Assembly (NCBI GenBank): GCA_023419055.1
Contig: JAEZYO010000638.1
Location: 1 to 18,642, forward strand
Reading direction: 5' to 3'
DNA: 18,642 bases
Origin: Pseudomonadota bacterium
Lineage (GTDB): Bacteria; Myxococcota; Polyangia; Polyangiales; Polyangiaceae
The notes beneath the pieces were generated by a model, which was given only the letters and a program-made list of their open reading frames with translations, did no database searches and had not been told where the DNA came from. Below, in pieces: positions 7,371-15,603 of the stretch; within the stretch, counting starts at the first letter, position 1, and every line of letters begins with the position of its first letter. The position numbers were made by a program, and so were the translations under genes.

Positions 7371-8294
7371 TCAGGGCTTGACGCGATTGCGGCCCGCCGC
7401 CTTGGCGGCGTAGAGGCACCCGTCGGCGCGCTTGTAGAGCTCCTCCGCCGTCTCTTCGCTGCCTGGCGGGCGCTCGGCCACGCCGACGCTGATGGTGACG
7501 GCGAGCCGCGTGCCTTCGAAGCGGAACGGGTGCTGCTCCGCTGCCTTCCGTACGTCTTCCGCCACACGGCAGAGCTGCGCGAGGTCTGCTCCTTCCCAGA
7601 GCACCGCGAACTCCTCGCCGCCGACGCGACCGAACACCGCGCTCTCGTCCAGCTTGCCGCGCACGACCGAGGCCATCTCGCTCAGCACGCCGTCGCCGGC
7701 GATGTGGCCGTGCGTATCGTTGATGCGCTTGAAGTGGTCGAGGTCGAAGACCATCAAGCTGACCGGCTTGGGCTGGGTCTTCGTGGCGTAGATCGCGACG
7801 CGCAGGCACTCCTCGAAGTGGCGCTTGTTGTGCACGCCGGTGAGCGGATCGAAGCGCATCAGGCGCTGCAGCTCTTCGTGGTAGTTGCCCTCGATGTTGC
7901 CGCCCGCCACGTACTTGAGCAGCACCTTGCCGAGCTGAATGCGATCCCCGTCGTGCAAATCGTGGGACGTGACGCGCAGCCCGTTGACGAAGCTGCCGTT
8001 CGTGGAACCGAGGTCGACGACGCGGTGCGCGCTCCCGGTCCACTCGATGCGCGCGTGGCGGCGGCTGACCGAGTCCGAATCCAGGATCAGGTTGGTCGAC
8101 GAGCCGCGTCCGATCTCCACGGAAGACTCGCCGAGCACGATGCGGCTCCCCAAGCGCGGCTCGCTCAACACGATGAGCTGCGCCTGCTGGTGCGCTGCGA
8201 GCTCGATGATGCCCTTCAGGTCGCGGGAGACCGTGACCTCCAGGGTGCTCTCGATGTAGTCGTCGTCCGCCAAAGGGCCCTGACTCTTAGACAA
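7371..8294 (-). CDS. FHA-GGDEF diguanylate cyclase
   Basis: This 307-residue soluble protein has an FHA domain (about 38-130: IGRGSS 61-66, SRRHARI 77-83, GSTNGSFVNG 96-105), which binds phosphothreonine peptides, and a GGDEF domain (about 145-305: DPLTGVHNKR 149-158, FDLDHFKRINDTHGH 183-197, active site GGEEF 225-229). The intact GGEEF predicts synthesis of cyclic di-GMP from two GTP. The inhibitory RxxD site expected at 216-219 is replaced by DESA, so classical product inhibition is unlikely. The start is TTG (complement of 8292-8294); no upstream ATG or GTG fits better, and GGAAGA lies about 10 bases before it. A -10-like TAAGAT (complement of 8341-8346) could start a roughly 40-base leader after the glnA terminator. 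The N-terminal tail contains Thr17 and Thr21, possible phosphorylation sites for its own FHA domain, as described for Bdellovibrio DgcB. That parallel is inference. Confidence 0.92.
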   Translation of the reverse strand: MSKSQGPLADDDYIESTLEVTVSRDLKGIIELAAHQQAQLIVLSEPRLGSRIVLGESSVEIGRGSSTNLILDSDSVSRRHARIEWTGSAHRVVDLGSTNGSFVNGLRVTSHDLHDGDRIQLGKVLLKYVAGGNIEGNYHEELQRLMRFDPLTGVHNKRHFEECLRVAIYATKTQPKPVSLMVFDLDHFKRINDTHGHIAGDGVLSEMASVVRGKLDESAVFGRVGGEEFAVLWEGADLAQLCRVAEDVRKAAEQHPFRFEGTRLAVTISVGVAERPPGSEETAEELYKRADGCLYAAKAAGRNRVKP

Positions 8295-8374
8295 TGCGGG
8301 GCGTTCTTCCCCTGGGCAAGCCGCCCGTCAACGCGAACGCATCTTAGCCCCGCCACTGTCGCACTTCGCACGAC

Positions 8375-8413
8375 AAAAACGGCCGATTGCGCTGCTCAAA
8401 TCGAGACCGGCCG
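8375..8413 (-). terminator. Probable intrinsic terminator of glnB-glnA
   Basis: On the reverse strand CGGCCG (complement of 8408-8413) pairs with CGGCCG (complement of 8380-8385) across a 22-base loop that contains a short CTC/GAG stem, followed directly by five Ts (complement of 8375-8379). It lies about 160 bases after the glnA stop and before the likely promoter of the FHA-GGDEF gene. An 8-bp inverted repeat (GCACTTCG 8361-8368, CGAAGTGC 8421-8428) flanks it. Confidence 0.55.
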
Positions 8414-8570
8414 ATGGGATCGAAGTGCCTCTCGCAGAACGACATCGTGATCCGATGTAGGACTGCTGCCTACACAAGCGTTCGTCGCTCCGAACACGAT
8501 CGAATCGACGAGCTCGTGGCCCGCCGTCGTCTGACGCGAGGGCCCGGGAGCGGGGCGCGAGGCGACCCGT
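8414..8570 (-). other. Structured glnA 3' untranslated region
   Basis: These 157 bases between the glnA stop and its terminator hold no convincing gene. Three perfect inverted repeats lie in 53 bases: CATCG-TGATC-CGATG (8443-8457), TGTAGG-ACTGCTG-CCTACA (8456-8474) and GTTCG-TCGCTC-CGAAC (8480-8495). The first two share two bases. With the terminator, the transcript end would be a chain of hairpins, a layout compatible with a small RNA cut from the glnA mRNA. Only the repeats are observed. Confidence 0.4.
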
Positions 8571-9983
8571 TCAGATGTCGTAATAGAGGAAGAACTCGAA
8601 CGGCGTCGGTCGCAGGCGCGAGGCCTGGACCTCTTGCTCGCGCTTGTAGTCGAGCCACATCTCGATCGCGTCGCGCGTGAACACGTCGCCCTTCAGGAGG
8701 AACTCGTGATCGCGCTCGAGCGCGTCGAGCGCTTGCTCGAGCGACGCCGGCATGCGCGGCACGTCTTTGAGCTCCTCCGGCGACAAGGAGTAGATGTCCT
8801 TGTCGAGCGGATCACCCGGATCGATCTTCTTCTGAATGCCGTCGAGCCCCGCCATCATCATGGCCGCGAACCCGAGGTACGGGTTGCAGGTCGGATCGGG
8901 GAAGCGGAGCTCGAGGCGCCTCGCCTTCGGAGAAGGCGAATAAGTGGAGATTCGGATCGCGGCCGAGCGGTTGCGGCTGGAGTACGCGAGGTTCACCGGC
9001 GCCTCGAAGCCCGGGACCAGTCGCTTGTAGCTGTTGGTCGTCGGGTTCGTGAGCGCGGCGAGCGCGTGCGCGTGCTTCAGGAGCCCGCCGATGTAATAGA
9101 GGGCGACGTCCGAAAGACCAGCGTACCCGTCGCCCGCGAAGAGCGGCTTGTTGTCCTTCCAGAGCGACTGGTGGCAGTGCATGCCGTTGCCGTTGTCTCC
9201 GAAGAGCGGCTTGGGCATGAAGGTCGCCGTCTTGCCGTGCCGGTTGGCGACGTTCTTCACGATGTGTTTGAACCACATCAGCTTGTCGGCCATGCGCACC
9301 AGGCTGTCGAAGCGCATGTCGATCTCGCCCTGGCCGGCCGTGGCCACTTCGTGGTGGCTGACCTCCACCTCGATGCCGACCTTCTGCATCTCGAGGCAAA
9401 TCTCGGTGCGAAGGTCCATCTGCGTGTCTTGTGGCTGGACCGGGAAGTAGCCTTCCTTGTGCCGGATCTTGTGCCCCAGGTTCGGCTCTTCCTCGCGCCC
9501 CGTGTTCCACGCCGCCTCGATCGAGTCGATGGAGTAAAACGACTCGTTCGAGCCGGCGTGAAAGCGCACGTCGTCGAAGATGAAAAACTCGGCTTCGGGT
9601 CCGAAGAAGGCGGTGTCCGCGATGCCCGTGCTCTTGACGTAGGCCTCCGCCTTCTTCGCGATGTAGCGCGGATCACGCGTGTAGTTCTGGCGCGTGATCG
9701 TGTCCTGGATCGTACAGAGCACCGAGATGGTCGGGTGGCGAGTGAAGGGATCCATCACCGCCGTGGCCGCGTCGGGCATGAGCAGCATGTCGCTCTGATT
9801 GATGGGCTGGAACCCACGAATCGAAGAGCCGTCGAACCCGAAGCCTTCCTCGAAGGACTCCACGCTCAGCCGGTGAAAGGGGACGGACGTGTGTTGCCAT
9901 TTGCCGACCAGGTCGATGAACTTCAGATCGACCATCACGGCGCCGTTCGCCTTGCCGAGCTCGATTGCCTGCTTGGGGTCCAT
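8571..9983 (-). CDS. glnA: Glutamine synthetase type I
   Basis: This 470-residue enzyme makes glutamine from glutamate, ammonia and ATP and is the main entry of ammonia into metabolism. It shows the GSI landmarks in order: [11 protein letters not shown] (48-58), [10 protein letters not shown] (128-137) with metal-binding Glu, [18 protein letters not shown] (258-275) with the ATP and glutamate site, [14 protein letters not shown] (317-330) and [10 protein letters not shown] (361-370). [10 protein letters not shown] (395-404) carries Tyr398 at the position of the adenylylated Tyr397 of E. coli, so it is a GSI-beta form likely controlled by adenylylation and, through PII, by nitrogen status. The start ATG (complement of 9981-9983) is preceded by TAGGAGA. 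glnB lies 32 bases upstream on the same strand. Confidence 0.98.
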   Translation of the reverse strand: MDPKQAIELGKANGAVMVDLKFIDLVGKWQHTSVPFHRLSVESFEEGFGFDGSSIRGFQPINQSDMLLMPDAATAVMDPFTRHPTISVLCTIQDTITRQNYTRDPRYIAKKAEAYVKSTGIADTAFFGPEAEFFIFDDVRFHAGSNESFYSIDSIEAAWNTGREEEPNLGHKIRHKEGYFPVQPQDTQMDLRTEICLEMQKVGIEVEVSHHEVATAGQGEIDMRFDSLVRMADKLMWFKHIVKNVANRHGKTATFMPKPLFGDNGNGMHCHQSLWKDNKPLFAGDGYAGLSDVALYYIGGLLKHAHALAALTNPTTNSYKRLVPGFEAPVNLAYSSRNRSAAIRISTYSPSPKARRLELRFPDPTCNPYLGFAAMMMAGLDGIQKKIDPGDPLDKDIYSLSPEELKDVPRMPASLEQALDALERDHEFLLKGDVFTRDAIEMWLDYKREQEVQASRLRPTPFEFFLYYDI

Positions 9984-10015
9984 ACGCGTCTCCTACCCGA
10001 CGGGGGCGCGGTCTA

Positions 10016-10399
<384 letters not shown>

Positions 10400-10433
10400 T
10401 CACCCTCCTGAGACCGGGACAGGCGCTATTGAA

Positions 10434-10447
10434 CGCCGGCCCCGGCG
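10434..10447 (-). repeat. GC-rich palindrome in the glnB upstream region
   Basis: CGCCGG (10434-10439), CC, CCGGCG (10442-10447) is a perfect 6-bp inverted repeat 80 bases before the glnB start. If transcribed it forms a stable hairpin with a four-base loop. No T run follows on either strand, so it is not an evident terminator. Confidence 0.35.
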
Positions 10448-10473
10448 GGCGCCGTTTGGGAGTAGCGGGGCAC

Positions 10474-10495
10474 ATGTTTCTGGAATGTTTCAGGG
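10474..10495 (-). promoter_or_regulatory. 11-bp tandem direct repeat, candidate regulator site
   Basis: ATGTTTCTGGA (10474-10484) is followed without a gap by ATGTTTCAGGG (10485-10495); 9 of 11 positions are identical. Head-to-tail repeats with 11-base period are typical of OmpR/PhoB-type response regulators binding one face of the helix. The site lies 120 bases before glnB and about 400 before the kinase gene, so glnB is the nearer target. The binding protein is unknown. Confidence 0.35.
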
Positions 10496-10589
10496 AGAAT
10501 TCCCCGCAACACTGCGCTCACACAGGACAAATTCGGAGGCGAATCCGCAAGCTAGCGAGCCTTTGCCCCCGACGTCGGCCCGCCCGATC

Positions 10590-10740
10590 CCCGAGTTAGG
10601 CCAGCCGACCGCTCGTTCATCCCAGTATGGGCGGGGGATCCTTCCCCCGGAGGGCCCTCGATCCAAGGCCAAAATTTCCCACGACAGCGCACCCACACCT
10701 TTTGTGTTGGGAATGGCGCGTGAACGAGCGGGCACTCGGG
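10590..10740 (-). other. Nested inverted repeats, candidate structured RNA or long glnB leader
   Basis: Two perfect inverted repeats are nested: CCCGAGT/ACTCGGG (10590-10596 and 10734-10740) outside CCGCTCGTTCA/TGAACGAGCGG (10609-10619 and 10721-10731). Inside are further hairpins: CCCA-GTA-TGGG (10621-10631), GGGGGA-TCCT-TCCCCC (10634-10649), GAGGGCCCTC (10650-10659), and a broken stem pairing GCGC, CCC and ACAC with GTGT, GGG and GCGC (10687-10719). On the reverse strand TACCTT (complement of 10751-10756) would place a transcription start about four bases before the outer stem, hence the strand choice; the -35 is poor. No good terminator is seen, so it may be a leader of glnBA. No known RNA family is recognised. 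Confidence 0.35.
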
Positions 10741-10853
10741 TCCCTCTAGTAAGGTAGGCGGGTCTCCTCCGCGGTCCGACGCGGCGCAACGCCGAGCTCT
10801 CATCGGGCAGAGTGAGCCCGAAGGGTGTTTCGCTAGCGAGGGACGCTCCGGCT

Positions 10854-10859
10854 TATAGT
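10854..10859 (+). promoter_or_regulatory. -10 element of the Ser/Thr kinase operon
   Basis: TATAGT (10854-10859) is a close match to the sigma70 -10 box in an otherwise GC-rich region. It predicts a start near 10866 and a leader of about 33 bases to the kinase ATG at 10899. No clear -35 box is visible, so an activator may be needed. Confidence 0.45.
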
Positions 10860-10898
10860 TGTCGGACTCACTTGAATCAGATTCCTCGGAAAGCGCCG

Positions 10899-13475
10899 AT
10901 GCCAGTCCCGAACAAGTCACAAGTTCCAATCGGGACGGTCTTGGAGGGGAAGTTCCGGATCACCTGCGAGATCGGTCGGGGCGGTATGGCGGCGGTGTAC
11001 GAGGCCGAGAACGTCGACATCGGCAAGCGCGTCGCCGTGAAGATCCTGGCGGCAGAGCTCATCACCTCTCGCATCGTGCGCGAGCGCTTCATCCGCGAGG
11101 CTCGCGCCGCCGCAGCCATCAACAGCCCTTACATTTGCGACGTCTACGACTCCGGCATGTTCGAGGAGCGACCGTTCCTCGTCATGGAGTTGCTCGAGGG
11201 CGAGAGCCTCTACGACATGCTGACGCGCCTGCGCCAGCTCGACTTCGAGACCACGCTGCGAATCTGCACGCACGCTGCGCGCGGGCTCGGCAAGGCGCAC
11301 GAAGCCAACGTCGTCCATCGCGATCTCAAGCCCGAGAACATCTTCATCACCAAGAACGAGGAAGGGCTCCTGCTCGCCAAGATCCTCGACTTCGGCCTCG
11401 CCAAGTTCTACGAGCCCACCACCGCGGACGCTCAGACCGCGCGCCTCACGCGCGAAGGCGCCTTGTTCGGGACCCCGGCCTACATGAGCCCGGAGCAGGC
11501 CAAAGGTCAGGGTGAGGTCGACCACCGCGCCGACCTCTGGGCGCTCGGCTGCATCGTCTACGAGTGCCTCACCGGGCAGACCGTGTGGAACGTCGAACAG
11601 GGCGTGGCCATGATTCTGGCGCAGATCGCCGGCGCTCCGCTGCCGCGCCCGAGCAAGCTGCGGCCCGACCTCCCGGAGAGCTTCGACGCCTGGTTCTACC
11701 GCGCGCTCGATCGAGATCCCGACCAGCGGTTCCAGACGGCGCGCGAGTTCGCCGACAGTCTCTCCGAAGCGCTCGTCGCGAAGGAGCAGGCTCGAAAGCC
11801 GCAGCTCAGCTCGGACGTCGAGGCGAGCGTCGTGGACGAGCTCATGTCGAACGAGCTCGCGCGGCAAAAGGCGAAGCTTGCGAGCAAGCTCCCGCCGGCG
11901 ACGCCGCCCATCGCCTGGCCCGCCTCGGAGTCGCCGAAGAGCCCGCCCTTGCCTCCGCCGGCGGTGACGGCGCCGAGCACGCAACCGCCGAAGGAGAGCA
12001 GCTCCTTGCGCGCCATCGCGCTGCTCTTCGTGGTCGCGGCGGTCGCCCTCGGAGGTTACGCCGCATGGCTCTACGTCCTCCACCCGCCCGGCGGGGGTGA
12101 GCTCGCTAGCGGCGTGAACGCGCCGGACGGCGGCGCGAAGGCCAAGGTCACGCAGATCAAGGGCACGGGCGCGGAGGCGTACACGGCGCTCATCAACCAG
12201 GCGCAAGAACAGTTCGAGGGCGATCCGAAGGGCGCGCTCGAGACGTTCAAGGCGGCGTTCCAGAGCGGCTCGGCTCCCGCCGCGCGTTCGCTGCTCTCGC
12301 ACGCGACGGTCGCGGTCGAGGAAGCCAAGGGGCCGTGCAAGGTCACGGCGCTCTCGCGCCCGCGCCCGTACGAGCTCGATCAGGCCGCGTCGCGGCCGTC
12401 CATCGTCGAGACCTCGCAAGGGCCGCTGCTCGCGTGGGTGGACAACCACGCCGATCCCAAGCGCCGTCAGGCCTTCACCGTTCAGCTCGATCGAGCGCTT
12501 CGCAGGAAGAGCGAGCCGCAGCAGACGACCCCCGAGGCGACGAGCGTGCGCCAGCCGGAGCTCAAGAGGGCGGGCGACAAGGTCCTGCTCGTCTACTGGG
12601 ACGACGGAGGGAAGGAGCCCGCCGTCTACTTCCGCCAGCTCGACGCCCAAGGGAAGATCGCGGGGCCGGCGCAGCGCCTTTCGAGCATCAAGAGCGGTGA
12701 CCTCTCGCCGGCGGTCACGCCGAGTGAAGACGGCGCCTTCTGGGTGGCCTGGGCAGAACAGGTCGAGGCGCAGAGCACCGACATTCTCTTGCGCAAGATC
12801 CGCTCGAACTTCGAGCCCGAGAAGGGCACCGTTCGGCTCACCGCGTTCGCGCCGCAGCGCGGTACCGGCACGCGCGCCGCGACGCCCGACATCACGATCG
12901 CGCACGGGAAGCTCCACGTCGCCTTCTCGCTCGAGCTCGATCCGCGCCGCCGCCAGGTGATGCTGCTCAGCGTGCCGCTCGCGGATCTCGCGAACGGGCT
13001 CGAGATGCCGAAGCCCGGGGCGCGCGCGCCGAGGCGCAAGAGCAGCCAGCTGCTCGGCACCCTCGTGCCCCTCAGCACGCCCCACAGCCGCAACACGCAG
13101 CCGCGTGTCGCGTGCACCGATCAGGGCTGCTTCGTCACCTGGGACGACGAGAAGGGTGGAGCGTCGGTCGCCTTCGTCGAACGCGACAAGGCCCAGAAGC
13201 TCTGGTCTCGCGAGTTCTCTTCCAAGGGGGCGAGCCCCTCCATCATGAGCGAAGCGAACCGGGCGCTGCTCGCGTGGTTCGAAGAATCGCGGCTCAAGGT
13301 CGCGCAAGTAACGAGAGACGGCCTCGGCGCCGTCAGCGTCGTCAATCGAGTGAACGGCTTCCAACCGAGCGCGGCGCTCGTGCCCGGCACGAAGGCGGGC
13401 GAGTGGCTGCTCTCCTGGCGCGACTACGAAGCCGCTCACCTCGAGGTCTTTGCGCTCCGGGCGGTGTGCCAGTGA
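10899..13475 (+). CDS. Transmembrane Ser/Thr protein kinase with C-terminal propeller-like repeats
   Basis: The 858-residue protein starts with a complete Hanks-type kinase domain (about 19-292): glycine loop GRGGMAAVY (26-34), Lys48 in VAVKIL, catalytic HRDLKPEN (140-147), DFG (164-166), GTPAYMSPEQ (191-200) and ADLWALGCI (211-219). A Pro/Ala-rich linker follows, then one membrane helix (about 370-393) and an outside part. From about 499 a motif of the form P-x-(hydrophobic)-...-hydrophobic-W/F-D/E recurs seven times (near 500, 552, 604, 663, 735, 780, 823), as expected for a beta propeller that could bind a ligand or cell-wall part. The frame is open from 10812, but the ATG at 10899 follows GGAAAG and the -10 box at 10854, so the shorter form is chosen. 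It leads a run of five close or overlapping plus-strand genes. Confidence 0.93.
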   Translation: MPVPNKSQVPIGTVLEGKFRITCEIGRGGMAAVYEAENVDIGKRVAVKILAAELITSRIVRERFIREARAAAAINSPYICDVYDSGMFEERPFLVMELLEGESLYDMLTRLRQLDFETTLRICTHAARGLGKAHEANVVHRDLKPENIFITKNEEGLLLAKILDFGLAKFYEPTTADAQTARLTREGALFGTPAYMSPEQAKGQGEVDHRADLWALGCIVYECLTGQTVWNVEQGVAMILAQIAGAPLPRPSKLRPDLPESFDAWFYRALDRDPDQRFQTAREFADSLSEALVAKEQARKPQLSSDVEASVVDELMSNELARQKAKLASKLPPATPPIAWPASESPKSPPLPPPAVTAPSTQPPKESSSLRAIALLFVVAAVALGGYAAWLYVLHPPGGGELASGVNAPDGGAKAKVTQIKGTGAEAYTALINQAQEQFEGDPKGALETFKAAFQSGSAPAARSLLSHATVAVEEAKGPCKVTALSRPRPYELDQAASRPSIVETSQGPLLAWVDNHADPKRRQAFTVQLDRALRRKSEPQQTTPEATSVRQPELKRAGDKVLLVYWDDGGKEPAVYFRQLDAQGKIAGPAQRLSSIKSGDLSPAVTPSEDGAFWVAWAEQVEAQSTDILLRKIRSNFEPEKGTVRLTAFAPQRGTGTRAATPDITIAHGKLHVAFSLELDPRRRQVMLLSVPLADLANGLEMPKPGARAPRRKSSQLLGTLVPLSTPHSRNTQPRVACTDQGCFVTWDDEKGGASVAFVERDKAQKLWSREFSSKGASPSIMSEANRALLAWFEESRLKVAQVTRDGLGAVSVVNRVNGFQPSAALVPGTKAGEWLLSWRDYEAAHLEVFALRAVCQ

Positions 13476-14104
13476 AGTCCTCCAAAGAACGCGACACCGA
13501 GCTCAAGCGGGTCAGCCCTCCCGTGCCTCCCCTGCTCACCATCCCGGCGCGCGCGATGCTGCGGCGCGCACCCATCGAGACGGCGCGCGCGCTGCTGCTG
13601 CCGATTGACGCCAATGACGGCCCCGAGCTCTGGGACGCCGTCGACGGATCGCGCTGGCACCTCGAACGTTGGCTGCCCTGGGTCCCCTACAACAGCACCC
13701 CGGACGCCAGCCTGCGCTACGCCGAGGCGTGCGCCTCCGACTGGGACGCCGGGCGCGCGGTGCGCTTCGCCATCCGCGATCGCACGAGCGCCGCGCTGCT
13801 CGGGGTGATCGGGCTCGACTCCTGCGTGCACCTGCACCGCTCCTGCGAGCTCGGCTACTGGCTCCGCCGTGAAGCGACCGGCAGAGGCATGATGACCGAA
13901 GCCGCGCGAGCCTGCGTGGACTTCGCGTTCGGCCGCATGGGCGTGCACCGCATGCGTTGCGCTGCGGCGACGGACAACATGCCGAGCCTCCGCGTGATCG
14001 GCAGGCTCGGCTTCCGCTTCGAGGGCATCGCACGACAGGCGGAGTTCGTGGGCGCTCGCTGGCTCGATCACGCGCTCTTCGCGCGGCTCGCCACCGACGA
14101 GTAG
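13472..14104 (+). CDS. GNAT-family N-acetyltransferase (RimJ/RimL-like)
   Basis: This protein of about 210 residues has a GNAT fold. ETARALLLPID (36-46) corresponds to the family's first strand, and ELGYWLRREATGRGMMTEA (126-144) holds the acetyl-CoA pyrophosphate loop (REATGRGM). DNMPSLRVIGRLGFRFEG (168-185) is the typical Asn-x-x-Ser helix and 'GF..EG' strand of RimJ/RimL enzymes, and EFVGARWLDHALFARL (191-206) closes the domain. The family acetylates protein N-termini, antibiotics or small amines from acetyl-CoA; the target here is unknown. The chosen GTG at 13472 overlaps the kinase stop (GTGA), favouring translational coupling. Another in-frame GTG lies at 13466, and the ATG at 13556 would remove 28 residues outside the fold, so the start is uncertain. 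The next gene begins 8 bases after the stop. Confidence 0.85.
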   Translation: MKSSKERDTELKRVSPPVPPLLTIPARAMLRRAPIETARALLLPIDANDGPELWDAVDGSRWHLERWLPWVPYNSTPDASLRYAEACASDWDAGRAVRFAIRDRTSAALLGVIGLDSCVHLHRSCELGYWLRREATGRGMMTEAARACVDFAFGRMGVHRMRCAAATDNMPSLRVIGRLGFRFEGIARQAEFVGARWLDHALFARLATDE

Positions 14105-14112
14105 CCAGCCTC

Positions 14113-15603
14113 ATGGCGCAGAAGCCCCGCCGCCCCCTGCCCTTTCTGGTGTTGGCCCCGGCGCTGGTGGTGATGGTGGGCGTGCTCGCCGCCTTCGGCA
14201 TCACGCTGCTCGGCCTGCGAGAGCTCCGTCTACAGAGCGACGATGCGGCCGCGCTGCGCGCCGAGCTGCTCTCCGCCACGCTCGCGGCCCGGCTCGCCGC
14301 CGCGGCGCCCGAGAACCGCGCCACGCTCGTCGAGCGCGCCCGAGGACGCTCCGGCGCCGAGTTCGTGCTGATCGACGTGCGCGGTAAGGTCCTGATCGAC
14401 GCGACGCAGGGCGCGTCGAGCGCGACCGATCTCGCGAGCTTGATGCGGCGCGCCGAGGGCGAGACCACCACCTCGCTCGGGCGCGCGCGCTTCCACGTGA
14501 GCGAGCTGCCGCCGACGGGCAGCGATGTCTTCGTGATCGGGTTCGTGTCGGCGCCCGAGGTTCCGTTCGCGACGAGCTCCATGGTGGGATCGGTCGCCAC
14601 CCTGACGCTGCTCTTGATGGGCGCGGCGGCGCTCGTGGCGTTCACGCTGGCTCGAGACGTACACGCCGACGTGGCCTTCGTGCGCCGGCGCATCGCGGCC
14701 ATGGCCAAGCAAGACCACGACCCGGCGGGCCACTCGCTCCCGGTTCGTTCCGTGGATCAGGTCGGCTTGCTCGCCGCCTCCTTCAACGTGCTCATCGGTC
14801 GCTTCGCCGCGGCCGAGCGCGCGTACGAGCAGGATCTGACGGGCGCGCTCGCCTATGACCGCGACCGCAGCGCCTTCCTCGCCGCGCTGTCGCACGAGCT
14901 CAGGACCCCGCTGAACGCGATCCTCGGCTTCACCGAGGTGCTGCTGAGCGAAGTCGACGGGCCCCTCAGCCCCGATTCGCGCGAGGATCTCACCGTCGTG
15001 CGCTCGAGCGGCGAGCACCTGCGCGCCCTCATCGACGACATCCTCGACCTCTCCGCGCTCGAGTCGGGCGAGCTCAGGCTGAGCCAGGAGCTCTGCGACG
15101 TGTACCCGATCGCCGCGGAGGTGGTGCGCGAGGCTCAGGTCACGGCAGCTCGCAAGCAGCTCGAAGTCGTCCTCACCGGCGGGCGCGCCGTGGCGTTCGC
15201 CGACAAGCGCCGCGTGCGCCAGATCGTGGGGAACATCCTCGGCAACGCCGTCAAGTTCACGGAGCGGGGTCGCGTGACCGTGCGCGTCGATCCGCGCGAC
15301 GGCGGCGTGATGATCTCGATCTCGGACACGGGCCCGGGGATCGCGCCGGAGGATCGCGAAGCCATCTTCCAGGAGTACTACCAGAGCAAGGACGAGCGCC
15401 GTCGCCGCGTCGGCACCGGGCTCGGGCTCGCGATCACGCGGCGCCTCGTCCAGATGCATCGCGGCTTCATCGATCTCAGGAGCGAGCTCGGCAAAGGGTC
15501 GACCTTCATGGTGGTGCTGCCCTCGAGCCGTCCCCCCGAGCAGCGTCAGAGCTACTCGGGCGAGACCCCTGCCCCGCCCCTCATGGAGCCGAAGCACGCA
15601 TGA
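14113..15603 (+). CDS. Membrane sensor histidine kinase (canonical)
   Basis: This 496-residue protein has membrane helix 1 (about 10-35), a periplasmic sensor region of about 120 residues (36-156, including FVLIDVRGKVLIDAT, reminiscent of a Cache/PAS-like strand pair), helix 2 (157-180), a HAMP-like linker (180-235), the H box SHELRTPLNAILGF with His261, and a full ATPase domain: N box QIVGNILGNAVKFT (370-383), D box DTGPGI (405-410), and GTGLGLAI (434-441). All residues for autophosphorylation are present. The ATG at 14113 gives a natural N-terminus with basic residues before helix 1; the longer open frame runs back into the GNAT gene. Its end overlaps the next histidine kinase gene by four bases (ATGA). 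No response regulator gene is adjacent. Confidence 0.93.
   Translation: MAQKPRRPLPFLVLAPALVVMVGVLAAFGITLLGLRELRLQSDDAAALRAELLSATLAARLAAAAPENRATLVERARGRSGAEFVLIDVRGKVLIDATQGASSATDLASLMRRAEGETTTSLGRARFHVSELPPTGSDVFVIGFVSAPEVPFATSSMVGSVATLTLLLMGAAALVAFTLARDVHADVAFVRRRIAAMAKQDHDPAGHSLPVRSVDQVGLLAASFNVLIGRFAAAERAYEQDLTGALAYDRDRSAFLAALSHELRTPLNAILGFTEVLLSEVDGPLSPDSREDLTVVRSSGEHLRALIDDILDLSALESGELRLSQELCDVYPIAAEVVREAQVTAARKQLEVVLTGGRAVAFADKRRVRQIVGNILGNAVKFTERGRVTVRVDPRDGGVMISISDTGPGIAPEDREAIFQEYYQSKDERRRRVGTGLGLAITRRLVQMHRGFIDLRSELGKGSTFMVVLPSSRPPEQRQSYSGETPAPPLMEPKHA

Noticed and set aside
8295..8570. GEMM cyclic di-GMP riboswitch before the diguanylate cyclase
   Set aside because: The conserved GEMM-I segments are absent on the reverse strand, and the hairpins lie mostly on the glnA side of a terminator.
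10590..10740. 6S RNA or a transposon-like element with terminal inverted repeats
   Set aside because: I find no 6S central-bubble sequence that I recognise, and there is no transposase or flanking target duplication; the internal hairpins favour an RNA structure.
10812..10898. Upstream start for the Ser/Thr kinase
   Set aside because: It would place the start codon before the TATAGT -10 box and add a tail with no similarity to kinase N-termini.
10917..13439. 840-codon reverse frame opposite the Ser/Thr kinase
   Set aside because: It is Arg/Leu/Glu/Ala-rich shadow sequence with no domain motif, antisense to a kinase with all catalytic residues.
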